This document shows, piece after piece, positions 11,311 through 22,846 of a stretch of 64,000 bases of DNA. Both the position numbers and the translations under genes were made by a program. The notes under the pieces are model-generated. The model searched no databases. It was not told where the DNA came from and saw only the letters and a list, made by a program, of their open reading frames with translations. The stretch covers positions 174,299,021 through 174,363,020 of the forward strand of contig OY992537.1 in NCBI GenBank assembly GCA_963921195.1. Direction: 5' to 3'. Numbering within the stretch: the first letter of the stretch is position 1; every line of letters starts with the position of its first letter. The stretch is from Pegoplata infirma (Eukaryota > Arthropoda > Insecta > Diptera > Anthomyiidae).

Positions 11311-12361
11311 TAGAGTTTGCAAATAATCGAGATATTTCATAATCGCGATTACGATTAAAAAAATTGCCGTTAATCGCGATTACGATTAATCGAATTTTTT
11401 AAATAATTTGAGTTGCAATAGCTTTAAAAAAATCTTTTGAAATTTACATTTTAGAAAGTACGAAAATACAAAAAAATATTATTTTTAAGAAATAAAATTA
11501 AAAACTTTCGAACTTTCCTAGTAAAAATAAAAAAAGTTCTTTGTTGATAAAATTTTACATATACTTAAATTTTGTTGACATCTTCAACATCAAAAAGACT
11601 TTTGGAGAAAAATACTAGATTTTCTTACATCTATATTGCGCTTAAATAAACTCTACCAAGAGTGCTTCAATCAACACTGAATAGATACATGATTTTACTG
11701 CGTCTTTATCTGTGCTATTAAAGAGTAATCTAAATTGTGACTGGTTTGGATTCCCTCTTTGCCTCGTGATTCCTTTCCAAAAGCTGCTCCCAGTTCAAAA
11801 TTTTTGTGGGGTCGTGTCGAGGAAATTTATTAAAAAATTTTTCAAGGCATCATTAATCGGCAACCTGCGGTCAAAGTATGAAAAATTACGTTTTTTTTTT
11901 AAATATCATGTCCAAATTTTTCGACCAAAGCCTTTTAAGTATATTTTAAAAACAAACCTCTTTAAAACTTACTTATATCAGAATTTAAATTTTCCTTTAA
12001 ATTTCAATGACTTTTACGAGAAAAGGAAAGAAAAATCGCAAACAAGTTAATTAATTACCAGAACGCATCATACCATCCTGCAATCGATTCTACTTAACTT
12101 TCTAAAATCAATGATTTTTGTTTGAAATTGTTCGTAAAGTAATCGTTTTTTAGAGTACTTTAGTTTTTTTGAAAAATAATTTTAAATATAAACTTCAAAA
12201 TGGGTTTTAAAAAATTTTGAAACTGATTTAAATTTGTTATAAAAACAGTGTATTTCATAGAAAATTATTAATCGTAATCGCATGACTTTTTTGTCGATTA
12301 CGATTAATTGGTGCGATTAATCGCGATTACGATTACGATTTTAATCGTTTTGCAAACTCTA
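11311..12361. mobile_element. hAT-type element with AATCGCGATTACGATT motif arrays
   Basis: The ends are TAGAGTTTGCAAA and TTTGCAAACTCTA. A perfect 8-bp TSD CTATAGTT lies at 11303-11310 and 12362-12369. Foldback copy I has the empty site (AGCTATAGTTGCATAAA near 2705). Each end carries a cluster of GATTACGATTAATCG-type motifs. A 112-codon open frame in the middle (11712-12050, +) has no family I recognise and lies between decayed sequence, so I do not call it a gene. Confidence 0.9.
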
Positions 12362-12721
12362 CTATAGTTGCATAAATTTTCCTTAGTACTTATCATATCG
12401 TAATAGTACGAAAGTCAATTTGTGTATTCAATAATTTGTCCCCTAATTTGTGATATAAAGGTGCATTTAAATGCACTTTTAAACTGAATTTTTCAAAAAT
12501 GAATTTTTTTCAATGAAATTTTTTTAATAAAGAACCTCAAAGAAATTAATATTACAATTAATTTGAGCCAAAAGTCAGTTGAACCCGTTTACTTTTGACC
12601 GTTTTACAGCCAAAAAACTAAAAAATCAATTTGTTTTGACTTTCGCAATAAAAATTAAGTGGTTTAAAGTAATGAGCTTAAAAATCGGACTGCGTAAGTC
12701 GATGCGAAATTTAATAAGCTA

Positions 12722-13375
12722 CACTCAAAAAAAACCTTGTAAAGTTACCAAAAAATCTCGTGATTTTACGAGGCTATTCTCGTAAAATAGGAGGTAGGTA
12801 AAATTCTCGTAAAATAACGAGGATTTCCTCGTAATTTTGAATGCGCCAAAAATTGGTAAAATAACCAATTTTATTGGTAAAAATATTGTTTTTAAACCGG
12901 AAAAATTAAAAAAAAAATGGTAAATTTACAAACCAAAATGGTAAATTTACAAAAAAAAAATTGTTTTTGTTAAACAACATAAATCCTCGTAATAAAATCA
13001 TTTTTGTAAAATAACTTTTTTTTTTTGTAAATTAACTACAATCCTCGTTATAAATTTTTAAAAATTTTGTCAACTTTTTTTATAAATATATTTCAATAAT
13101 AAAAAAAAAATTACAAAAAAAAAATGTTTTTTTTTTTGTTAAACAACATAAATCCTCGCATAACATAATTTTTGTAAAATAACAGTTTTTTTGTAATTCA
13201 GCTAGAATCCTCGTAATAAAAACTTTGTTGTAAAATTAAATAAAATAAGACTGTAGTTATCGTTTGAGCAAAGTACAAGATTTTTTGTTAAAAAACAAGG
13301 AAAATTGTTAAGTATTGGTAGAACGGGATTACAAGGCATTTTACCAGGCATTTTACCAGTTTATTTTTCTGAGTG
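12722..13375. mobile_element. TA-flanked CACTCAAA element with TCCTCGTAA repeats
   Basis: CACTCAAAAAAAACC at the left and TTTTTCTGAGTG at the right are flanked by TA on both sides (12720-12721 and 13376-13377). Foldback copy I has the empty sequence GCTACAAGCAGC near 4341. The interior repeats TCCTCGTAAnAAAA and GTAAATTTACAAA units. Non-coding. Confidence 0.85.
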
Positions 13376-13463
13376 TACAAGCAGCAAAAAACAAAACTGA
13401 AATCGGTTATTTTTGAGAGCTGTAGAGTAATTCTGACAAAAAAAAGTGCATCTCGCCCCACTG

Positions 13464-13922
13464 TGCTAAAGAAGGACATGTTTAATACGCAAAAAGTTTA
13501 AATGCTTTAAAATCACCAACTAAAAATGCGCGTAAAAAATAATCCAGCGCTGAACTAAAAAACACTTTGAAGGGTTTGTTATGTAAAATGTCAACTTTCA
13601 TTGGTTTCATCCCATTCCGATTCGGAAAAGTTCGATTTTGTATCACTGTGTTACCAATAGTACAGTCGTTTTTTAGTATCTTTAAAGTACTAAAATTAGT
13701 AATTTTTACTGGTTATAAGTACTATTACACGGTCTGGTTGAAAAGTTTTAATTGAAAGGTCGTTGCATATGAAATTTTTTGCATATTATGTTACCTGGCA
13801 CCCGTACGAATAGTTTAAGCCCAGATTAAAAAAAAATCTATCGTGGGGTTTTTGAGATAATAAGATTTTCATCTTATTGTGTGCTACAGAAAAACGGCGA
13901 AACTTTTGTTAAAGTGTAACAT
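13464..13922. repeat. Shared spacer of the duplicated composite, copy II (left part)
   Basis: It is colinear with 4437-4900, including AAGAAGGACATGTTTAATAC and TGGCACCCGTACGAATAG. It continues after the hAT foldback at 15136-15360. Confidence 0.75.
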
Positions 13923-15135
13923 TAGGGCGTTTCATCAAAAACTTTTTTTTTGGATTTTTGCAACTCTTGAAGCGGAATATAAATTCTTATGACCTAAAAG
14001 ATTTTTGAGATTTTTTTTCAGATTTTTAGAAGGTCGGGATCAACTCGCTCAAATCGATATCCAAGAAATGAGGTTATGAAACATAATTTTCTTATCCAAT
14101 TTTCTTATGCAAGAAATGAGGTTATGAAACATAATTTTTTTATTTTTTTTTCTCTGGTGCCTTTTTTTTACAAACCCGAATATATTTCTTCTAAATGTTG
14201 CAAGCCTCCTAAAAAAATATTCGTGTTCCAAATTATAAGTTTAAATTATAACTAAGATGACCTTAGAAGTAAAAAATCCTCAATCCTTTCAACCTCAATA
14301 ACTCGAGAAATAAGCTATGTATGAACGTTATGTTGAATCCGTCAGATAGGTCTTTAAAAAACCCTTCATTTAAAACTAATCTGACAACTGTCACTTATTG
14401 TTAGTAAAAATGTTAAAGAAAATAAAAAACTGGAAAAAACAGATTTTCTCACCCATTTTAACGAAAATTGAAGGTAGTTTTTTTTTTGTAAAGTTGAAAA
14501 AATAACTTTAAAATACTTTTTCTAAATTGTAGTTAGTCTTTCCAAGCCGGTTAACCAAAATACCTGTTTGACAAAAAACCGTTTTTCCGGTTTGGAAACA
14601 CTAATTGCAATCAAAAAAACTTCTTTTATGATTATTATTTCAACTTTAAAAAAAAACCTACTAATGGATTCCCTTCGATTTTCGGTAAAATGTGGGTAAA
14701 AAATTAATTGATCTTAGTTTTTTTAATATTTCCACTAAAGTGACAAATGTCGTTTTGGTTTTAAATTAAAGGTATTTGGAAGACCTATCTAACGGATTCA
14801 ACAATACGTTCATACATTGCATATTTCTCAAATTATTGAGGTTGGAACACGAGAAACTCTGAATTTTTAAGTTTAAGGTCATCTTAGCGACCCTTGAACT
14901 TATAATTTTGACGGCGAATATTTTTTTTAGCAGGCTAGCAATATTTAGAAGTAACGAAGAAGAAGAAAAAAAAATAAAAAAGATCATGATTCATAACCTC
15001 ATTTTTTTGATAAAATTGATTTAAGCGAGTTGATCTCGACCTTCCAAAAATCTGAAAAAAAATTCATAAGCATTCAAAATCCGCTTCAAGAGTTGCAAAA
15101 ATCCAAAAAAAAAAGTTTTTAATGAAACGCCTTAG
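13923..15135. mobile_element. hAT-type foldback, TAGGGCGTTTCAT family
   Basis: TAGGGCGTTTCAT at the left is mirrored by ATGAAACGCCTTAG at the right. The arms continue inward for at least 150 bp with GAAGGTCGGGATCAACTCGC versus its inverse. The TSD is TGTAACAT (13915-13922) and TATAACAT (15136-15143). The empty site TGTAACATATGG is present in composite copy I near 4895. No transposase is encoded. Confidence 0.85.
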
Positions 15136-15360
15136 TATAACATATGGTAAATAGTGTTTGATGTCCTAAATCTAAGTCCTTTACCAAAAGTTTCTATGAC
15201 GTCTTAATTTTAAAAAATCGCATTTAAAAATAAAATCGAGATTTGTCAATTTTAACACCCTGTAAAAAAGGACACAGAGCGGCTAGAGACTTTATTATAC
15301 GCTTAATTTAAAGCTTGTAGCTTTATCTTCCAACTAGGATTGGTATAAATTTGAGACCTC
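15136..15360. repeat. Shared spacer of the duplicated composite, copy II (right part)
   Basis: It is colinear with about 4897-5118 (TTTGATGTCCTAAATCTAAG, then CACCCTGTAAAAAAGGACAC). The right boundary is the TATACCC repeat inserted at 15361. Confidence 0.7.
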
Positions 15361-16194
15361 TTTTTATACCCTACATCACACTGTGGTACAGGGTATAATG
15401 AGTTTGTGCTGATGTTTGTAACTACCCGAAATATTGGTCCTAGACCCACTTTTAAGTATACCGATCGACTTAGAATCACTTTTTGAGTCGATTTAGCGAT
15501 GTCCGTCCGTCCGTCCGTCCGTCCGTCCGTCCGTCCGTCTGTCTGTCCATGTAAACGGTGTAAATACGATACAGGTCGCAATTCTCGATCAATTGACTTG
15601 AAATTTAAAACTTAAGCCTCCCAAGGACGAAGCCTATTGAAATTGGAAAAAATCGGTCCATATTTAGACCTAGCCCCCATACAAAGGTCCTCTTTAGTTT
15701 TGGCTAAAGTCGCATTTTAATAGGTATCTTTTCAAAATTTGGCAGGAATTAATGTTTTATACACTCAAATCACCATTCCGAATTTTAAAGAAATCGAACC
15801 AGTTCTTCAAGTAGCCCCCATACAAACCACCTTCCCGATTTTCACATAAATCTCTCAATTTTCATGAAAATAGAAAATATTTAATTAAAATTCTGTTTGT
15901 GTATGTTAAACGCGTACTTTAATAACCTTATCAAATCTAATTATCATCGGACCATTTTGGACTTAGGTCCCATGTGGAAATTTCGCCCGATATTCAGTTG
16001 AAGCGATTTATTGTCAACAAAAAGAAGCCTATTCCACTCAAATTTGATTAGTGATTGCTTTTTACACTTATTAAAGAATTGACAAAATATAGATCTAATC
16101 AGTCCACGTTTGAACTTGGGACCCATGGTCCGGGAAACTCTGGTGTAGGGTATTATATGGTCGGTCTTGACCGACTATAATTTTCTTACTTGTT
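15361..16194 (+). mobile_element. Complete TATACCC/ACTTGTT dispersed element, second subtype
   Basis: It starts TTTTTATACCCTACATCAC with the mirror GTACAGGGTATAATG, carries a (GTCC)n microsatellite at about 15502-15548, and ends GGTCTTGACCGACTATAA, then TTTTCTTACTTGTT. Composite copy I reads through this site near 5117, so the 834-bp unit was mobile or was lost precisely. The ends are not simple inverted repeats. Class unknown; non-coding. Confidence 0.7.
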
Positions 16195-16330
16195 CATAAT
16201 GGTAATTTTTTTTTTTAAACACCTTTTTTACTTTTTTACACTCAAATTATTATAATTATTCTGTTAAATACTCAGTAAAATGACTGTAATCTCAATTCGA
16301 CAGATATTTGACAAAGTTATCTGTCGAAAT

Positions 16331-17131
16331 TAGAGATGGGATCGTGAGTGACTTTTCAATCACGATCACGCACGCTCACGAAAAAAAAAATGTAATCACG
16401 CACGATCACTCACGAACATTTTTTTTCTACTCACGCTCACGCACGCTCACGTGAGTAGAAACAAAATTTAATCACGCTCACGACGTAATCACGATCACGA
16501 AATACTCACGAATTAAAATATGTAAAAAAAATATATTTGGGGTGCTGACATTCCCATGACATTTCCCCTAACTGGACCCCACTGGACCGATTTCGCTGAA
16601 ATTCAATATCAACCTGACCAGAAAAATGTCAAGCTACTTTCTTTCGAAAGTGTGTTTTCAACAGCCAGAATGACGGACGGACATCACTACGTCAAATTAA
16701 AATCGATGAAAAATTATTAATTTTTATACTTTTTCGAACTGTTACAAACTTACTATCACTAACAATAAGTGTAGGATATAAAAAAGTCCCGCTTTTTAAA
16801 CCAAAATCCCACTTTTTCAACCTTTCCATCCCGCTTTTCAGACAAAAACAGTTGGTCAGGTTACCAATGACACATTTAAAAAACTTATTAAATTTATTAT
16901 TTTTTTTGAAAGACCATGAAAAAATCAAGAAAAAGTAACCGAACAAAAAAAATTGGGGAACCAATTAAAATCACGAAAAATTCACGCAAGAATTTTACTC
17001 ACGCACGAACTTTTTTTGTTCCTCACGCTCACGCACGCTCACGTGAGTAGAAAAAAATTTACTCACGAATCACGTGATTCATACGTGATTCACGTGATTC
17101 ACGTTAATCACGTGATTGGTGCCCATCTCTA
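16331..17131. mobile_element. hAT-type element, TAGAGATGGG family, CTCACG motif arrays
   Basis: The ends are TAGAGATGGG and CCCATCTCTA. A perfect 8-bp TSD GTCGAAAT lies at 16323-16330 and 17132-17139. The empty site CTGTCGAAATACAG is at 5231-5244. Both ends are packed with CACGCTCACG, GATCACG and CACGTGA motifs, while the middle (16520-16960) lacks them. An open frame in the middle on the minus strand is not recognisable as transposase. This is the best-defined member of the family. Confidence 0.9.
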
Positions 17132-17649
17132 GTCGAAATACAGATTTAAAAACCAAAGACTTTGTATTTTCTTGTGACCGAAAAACAAAATTTTGTAAAA
17201 TTGGAGTTACTCGTTAAAAACTCGTAATTTTCACAAAAATAAAAAAGTAAATTTACAATTTGGAAGCAATAAAGCGGGCAATTTTAACAAAATTTTAGTT
17301 TAAATTATAATATAATTCTCTGCTGCATTAATTTTAATGTTTTTGAAGCAGAGAAGTTTTACTCAAAAAAGGGATTTAACTAAAACTTTGTAAATTTACA
17401 GAGTTTTTTTTTGTAAAATTTTGAACTCATAAAAAGCATTTAACTAAAACTTTGTAAATTTACAGAGTTTTTTGAAAAAATTCTTTTCTGTTTTATCAAT
17501 ATTTTAGAGATAATTCTGTAAATTTACAGTTTTTTTTATCTAAATCATTTTACAGAGTTTTCTTCGTAAAATAACAAACAAATCTTGCTGGTTGGAAATC
17601 TATGGTAATTTCTGCTGGCTCAGCAGTGTATCTCTGTAATTTAACAGAG

Positions 17650-19564
17650 GAGTAAATCCATATCAACATAGCAAAAAAAATTGAATTTTTGACGTCAATC
17701 GACCCAAATTTCATGAAACTCGGTATATATATTGGGACTTACTCAACTTATACTCAAACAAAATTTAAGACTTTTGACTTCCGTAGTTTTGGAAATATGA
17801 CGTTTCAAAAGTCAAGAAAATCCTTTAAAAGGTAAATTACAAATATTTATATCTCGAAAAGTATTTGAGGTAAATCACTCCCAGACAGCTTTTTTTAAAG
17901 ACAAAATCATCACCTTTAAAATATCATTTTGCAAAAATTTTTATTGTGGGATCTTTTTTGTGTTTCTGCACAATTCGCGATTCGCAAAAACATATCAAAA
18001 AAAGCGACATTTTTAAAAATCTAAAAAAAATATATGTTAATGGTATGAGTCTAAGCTACAAGCTCTAAAAATTTCGCGTTGGTGAATGTATTAAGTCCAG
18101 AGATATTAATAAAAATGTGTTGATAAGTAGGAATTTTTTTTTAAATCTGATGAATATTTAATTACTATTTTTGAATATTTTTGCAAATACATAAAATAAA
18201 ACGGTGAAAAAAGTAAAGTTGACGGTACACACGAGTATTACACATGAATATATTGTAACATAACTTTTTATCGATTACACTACTTAACAAAAGTTAACTT
18301 TTTTTGCAGAGACTTCTAGAACACATTTTAAAAAGTATTTGGCCTACACGAATCTGTCATCATAAACATTTTATCAAATTGTCTTCTGGACATATAGACC
18401 TATTTTACAGACTAAGTCCTCAAACCCAAGAAAGAAACGTAATAATAAATGTTTCACACTGACATACCTCATATTATTTGTTCGTTTTATATTTTTGTAT
18501 GCTTCAGCTGCAAAAACTAAATGTGCAAATCACGCGAACGCGATTACATAAAAATGACAATGGATTCGCGTTTAGTGGATTCACGTTAAAGAGAGCAAAC
18601 GACTTAAGAATATGTATTTTAAACAATGAAAATTAAAAAAATAAAAATATTAGGGAAAAAAGTATATGCAAATAATATTTGCAAATTTTGCTCAAAATTT
18701 AGATTTTTTTTGCAAATATTTTCGCATAAACTCAATGAATTTTGAAATAATATGCATTTTTAATAATTTTTCTAATATAAAGTCATTCGTTGGTTTTTAT
18801 GGGCAGGGACCGCAAAAGAGGTCTTTTCTCGAAAAGGCGATTTGATCAAATTTTTATGATGACAGATTGGTGTTAAAGAGACCAAAATACTTTAGCAAAT
18901 GTAATCTAAGAGTCTGTGCAAAAAAAGTTGATTTTTGTAGAGTAGTGTAAATGATATATATTCATGTTATATTGTAGCTATGTGTAGTACCCGTATGTAC
19001 CATTTACTTTACTTTTTCACCGTTTTATTATGTGTATTTGCAAAAATATTAAAAAAAAAAAATTTAATTTTCATCAGATTGGACAAAAATGTACTACTTG
19101 GCAACACATTTTTATTCATATCTCTGGTCTTAATACGTTCACCAACTTAAAATGTATACAGCTTGTAGCTAAGATAGTTACCAATAACATATATTTTTTT
19201 CAGATTTTTAAAAATGTCGCTTTTTCAGATATATTTTCGCGAATCGCGAATTTTGCAGAAATAAAAAAAATTCCCAAAATAAAAATTTTTGCAAAATGTG
19301 ATTTGAAAGGTCATGGTTCTGCCTTTAAAACAAGCTATCAGGGAGTAATATTGATCAAATACTTTTGAAGATATAAATGTTTATATTTCATCCTTTAAAA
19401 GATTTTCTTCACTTTTGACACGCCATATTTCTGGAACCACGAAAGCTAAAGGTCTCAAATTTTGTCTGAGTATAAGCCTTATAAGTCCTAACATATACAC
19501 AAAGTTTCATCAAATTCGGAGGCATCGAAGTAAATCAGGGGTTCATGTTGAAAAATTTTAACTC
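17650..19564. mobile_element. Diverged foldback with nested inner palindrome
   Basis: Inverted arms of about 350 bp lie at 17650-18000 and 19215-19564, with landmarks TTTTTATTGTGGGATCTTTT and CAATCGACCCAAATTTCATG versus their diverged inverses. An inner palindrome runs from about 18205 to 19030 (AACGGTGAAAAAAGTAAAG and CTTTACTTTTTCACCGTT). AGAG flanks both sides, and the 5154-5754 paralog lacks the insertion. The 112-codon frame at 19030-19368 lies in the right arm and is not a gene. Confidence 0.7.
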
Positions 19565-19592
19565 AGAGTGCTTATTTTGAGTGTAGAAACAA

Positions 19593-20245
19593 TTTTTATA
19601 CCCTCCACTCTAGTGATAGGGGGTATATATAACTTTGTCATTCCATTTGTAACACCTCGAAATATTGGTCTAGGGCCCCATAAAGTATATATATTCATGA
19701 TCCTCGATCGATTTTAAGACGATCTAGCGATGTCCGTTCGTCCTTCCGTCTGTTTGTCTGTCTGTCTATTGAAAACACGCGAACTTTTGAAAGACTTTAC
19801 GGAGGCTCCTGAAGTTTGGCATATATGTTGGGCATTTACCTGGTCAGGTTGACAGAATTTCGGCAAGGGTTTTTCGTGAATTTATGAGATAAAAAATACG
19901 CTAACTTTCAAAAAAGTTCGGAGGATGCTGAAGCTATGTATATATATTTTTCGTTCCCCTGGTCTGATTCATTTGAATTTCAGCCAAATCGGTCCGGTGG
20001 TTCAAAAGTTATTAGCAAAACCGTGAATTTCAGATTAGTTTCACCTTAAATTTTCGTGTTAAAAACCCGTTAAACATGTTTTAAAAACATTGGTAAGTCA
20101 CAAAAATATTTTACAAAGTATTTTTGTCAATCAAAAAAATTTTTACACTAAAAAAAAATACACTCGAAAAAAGTTTTACACTCAAAAAAAACTTTACACC
20201 CATAAAAAAAATTTAGTAATTTTTTTTTTTTTTCAAACATTACTA
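19593..20245 (+). repeat. TATACCC-family dispersed repeat, interrupted (5' part)
   Basis: It begins TTTTTATACCCTCCACTC and follows the copy at 5764, including GATCCTCGATCGATTTTAAG and CCAAATCGGTCCGGTGG. Compared with 29028, a segment is missing near 19855. The 3' region has tandem TTACACTCAAAAAAA units (20155-20210). The TA element 20246-21125 is inserted here. Confidence 0.7.
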
Positions 20246-21125
20246 CACTCAAAAAAAAAAAACTGTAATGTTAGCAAAAAAAGCTTGTAAACCTACAAGA
20301 AAATTTGCTGATTTTGAACCCACAATTTTTTTGCTAAAGTTAGCAAAAATGTTTTGCCAATAATTAGTTAACAAAAAAAAATTTTTTTTGACACATTTGA
20401 GGACCCCATTGGGTTCGGACCCGATAGGTCCAGACCCCGATGGGCCCAGACCTAGTTGGGTTCCTTAAAAATCGTCATAGTTTTTGATCCAAAATTTGTG
20501 TCCGTTTCGCTCTACCTTGCTTAGTTTTTGAGATAAGTGATTATAGGGGACCACTGGGGTCTTGAGAATTAAAAAACTCGATAACTTCAAAAATATTACT
20601 CGGAGAGCTTTTGACTATTTTGCGGTCTTGTTCTACGTATTGAGGGCTACAAAAATGCTTTTGGACTTTTTGTTGTGTCGGCAAAATTTACCGAGATATG
20701 AGCATTTTAAAATTTTCGGGAATGCTAACTTGTTTGGATCCAAAGTTAGGGCCCATTAGGGTCCACACATGTGAAGAGGACCCGCGAAAGTATGGTGATT
20801 CTAAGAACCAAAAATGCCCTCCATTTTGCTCTATCTGGCTTAGTTTCCGAGATAGAGCCATTTTAAGTTTTCTGAAAATAAAAAAAAAATTACTATTATT
20901 TTTGCTAATGTTAGCAAAAAATCTTGTAAAAATGTTGTCAACTCAATTTCAAATCTTAGCAAAAGAAATTAGTTCAACGTTTGTTTAAAATTGCTAATGT
21001 GCTAAATGAAGTTTACAAGAATTTTTTGCTAACATGCTAATCTCAACTAAAAATTTGCTAAAAGTTAGCTAACTAGCATTAGCAAAAAAAAAATTAGTAA
21101 ATCTACTAACGTATTTTTTTGAGTG
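20246..21125. mobile_element. TA-flanked CACTCAAA element, TTAGCAAAAA family
   Basis: CACTCAAAAAAAAAAAAC at the left and ATTTTTTTGAGTG at the right are flanked by TA (20244-20245 and 21126-21127). A highly similar copy lies at 53559-54451. TTAGCAAAAA and GCTAATGTTAGC motifs are clustered at both ends. The middle contains CATTGGGTTCGGACCCGATA and related G/C-rich clauses. The open frames inside are not conserved between the two copies, so no gene is called. Confidence 0.85.
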
Positions 21126-21270
21126 TAAAAAAATTGTTTTACACAAAATAAAATATTTCTAATCAAAAATGTTATTTTGTTCACGTTAAAAAATTTACTA
21201 TTATTAAAAAAGGGCATTGTGGAGGGTATTCCTAGATTCGGTCAAGTCGAATTTAACTTTTCTACTTGTT
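21126..21270 (+). repeat. TATACCC-family dispersed repeat, 3' end
   Basis: This continues the copy at 19593 and ends GGAGGGTATTCCTAGATTCG, then GTCAAGTCGAATTTAAC, then TTTCTACTTGTT. Confidence 0.7.
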
Positions 21271-22560
21271 TATCATCAAATTGGAATATTCTACCGTGTG
21301 AAAAATGTTGCTAAAAAATTTTAAAACTTATCAAATTATTTCGTTTTAAATATTTAAGTGTTAACAATTAATTTCTAATTCATTGATCATATTTCTTGGG
21401 AATCTAAAAACATAAGCATGCGCCCATTTGCAAATTCATTCATTGTATACATTTTTACAATGTTTATTTCAAAAAATAATCCTTAATATTTATAAATGTC
21501 CTTTATAACGTAACATAAACATGTCCACAAAGGCTTTAGGTAGGATGTACTTCGACGATACAAACAACGTGTAAGTATGTAAATTTACCACTTTATTTTT
21601 AATCCCGGAAAGCGAGATATGTATTGTTTATAGATAAAAAAATAAAAAAAAACAATGCAAGAAAAAACAACAAAACATTGAAACCATACGCGAAATTCAT
21701 TATACGTGGCACCTGTGGTTTCTCACACAAACGTACACCCGAAAAAAAGCGGGCTAAAAGTGATATTCACACAACTCATGTGCTGCAGAAAAGTGTATGT
21801 GTGGGCAAAGGAAGTGTGTGGTGCTATGGAGTGAGTACGAATAAGTGAAATTGATACCTTGTTATTTGGATACATCATGTTTTGTGTTGTTGTGTGGTGA
21901 CAAATATGTTAAACGGTTTTATTTAAAATCGTAAAGGCGGAAAAATGTATAAACAAAAATAAAAAGCAATGAAACAACAACATACCATGGTACAAGATAT
22001 ATTTACAATATACGTAAGAAGTATACGTCATGATTTAAAAATTGAGAATATACCTACGTCTTTAAAATGCATTTAAAAATCCAAAATATGCACAAAAAAT
22101 TTGAAAAAATATGCATACAAAACTCATTATTTTCAGGTAAAAATAGTATTTTTAACATTTATTAGTAATTGTCGAGTACTTTGAAGACCTCTATAATTTT
22201 GAAGGCGGATTGTACAAACCTCAAAAGAAATTTAGTTAAGTCTATGGAGCTCAGATAGGGTTGCCAGATACTAGAAGTCAAATAACTGGATAATGGAAAA
22301 TTTTCAGCTGGATTTTGAAAAAATAACCCATACATTTTTTTTTTTTTAATAATTTTTAAAAAATAAACCGATGAGATACAAATTTTTATTCTGGACTACT
22401 TTTGAAACATAACATCAATTATATGGCCGTCTCTATTGGCCACGGCAAAATGTGCCTTTTTTAAGCATTTCCATTACTTACATCTCGAAGGTCTAAGGAT
22501 TATTCGCGTAGATTTTTTTTTTAAATAACCCCACAAAATTTAAAAAAATCTACGTTAAAA
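21271..22560. other. Least repetitive-looking region; possible host DNA
   Basis: No terminal repeats pair up here and little is shared with the rest of the window. It contains the exon candidate at 21521-21570. AGGGTTGCCAGATACT near 22257 resembles one end of a hAT-type element like the one at 24577, but no partner end was found. Open frames here have no recognisable domain. Confidence 0.4.
21521..21570 (+). CDS. Candidate initial coding exon with 5' splice site
   Basis: ATG at 21521 has the fly-like context AAAC, with an in-frame TAA a few codons upstream. It opens 16 codons plus two bases (peptide MSTKALGRMYFDDTNN, then a codon split by the donor). The next bases GTAAGTATGT at 21571-21580 are a near-perfect donor. 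The mixed codon use (TTC, GAC, AAC) differs from the A/T-only frames around it. I do not recognise the protein, and no following exon can be identified in the window, so this could be chance or the first exon of a gene with a long, transposon-filled intron. Confidence 0.25.
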
Positions 22561-22584
22561 TTCCCTGGACGTGAGATGTCAAAA

Positions 22585-22795
22585 AAGGCCGACAATAACT
22601 GACCCTCATTTGCAGATTTAACCTCTCCAGACTTATTTTTTTGGGGTTATTTGAAAAGCAAAATGTAAGAAACAATCCTCAGATCATCGACGAGCTCAAG
22701 AAAAACATTCGTGCGGAAATCAACGATAGACTGCCCGAGATGTTCAGAAAATTAATGAAAATGCAGCAAAAAAACTCATTTTGCCATAGCCATGT
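22585..22795 (+). pseudogene. Mariner-like transposase C-terminal fragment
   Basis: Two frames joined by a shift near 22664 encode DLTSPDLFFWGYLKSK followed by NNPQIIDELKKNIRAEI. This matches the conserved last part of Tc1/mariner DDE transposases, where the third catalytic acid sits in the SPDL/F-type motif ahead of FFLWGYLK. The N-terminal DNA-binding part and the first catalytic residues are missing, and a stop (TAA) lies at the shift. It is a dead fragment and unlikely to mobilise the TA-flanked elements nearby. Confidence 0.7.
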
Positions 22796-22846
22796 TTTAT
22801 TCATGATTAATGTTTTATTCAAAAAGTAGGCCAAGGTAAGGTTAGG

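Larger units (their letters stand above)
10945..13463. mobile_element. Foldback element, CAGTGGGGCGAG family, copy II
   Basis: It has the same ends and arms as copy I at 2350-4429 (CAGTGGGGCGAGATGCAC and GTGCATCTCGCCCCACTG). It is interrupted by a hAT-type element (11311-12361) and a TA-flanked element (12722-13375), both absent from copy I. It has none of the insertions of copy I, so the copies serve as empty sites for each other. Confidence 0.8.
16239..19583. mobile_element. TA-flanked CACTCAAA element, enlarged copy
   Basis: The left end CACTCAAATTATTATAATTA and right end TTATTTTGAGTG are TA-flanked (16237-16238 and 19584-19585). It matches the 601-bp element at 5154-5754, including the two ACTTTGTAAATTTACAGAG repeats near 17390-17467. 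The extra length comes from nested insertions at 16331-17131 and 17650-19564. Confidence 0.8.

Noticed and set aside
11712..12050. 112-codon open frame inside the hAT-type element
   Set aside because: Very A/T-rich composition and no recognisable transposase motif; surrounding frames are closed.
15303..15581. Frame with TDGRTDGRTDGRTD repeat
   Set aside because: Translation of the (GTCC)n microsatellite inside a TATACCC repeat.
19030..19368. 112-codon open frame
   Set aside because: It lies in a diverged foldback arm; the mirrored arm does not keep the frame open.
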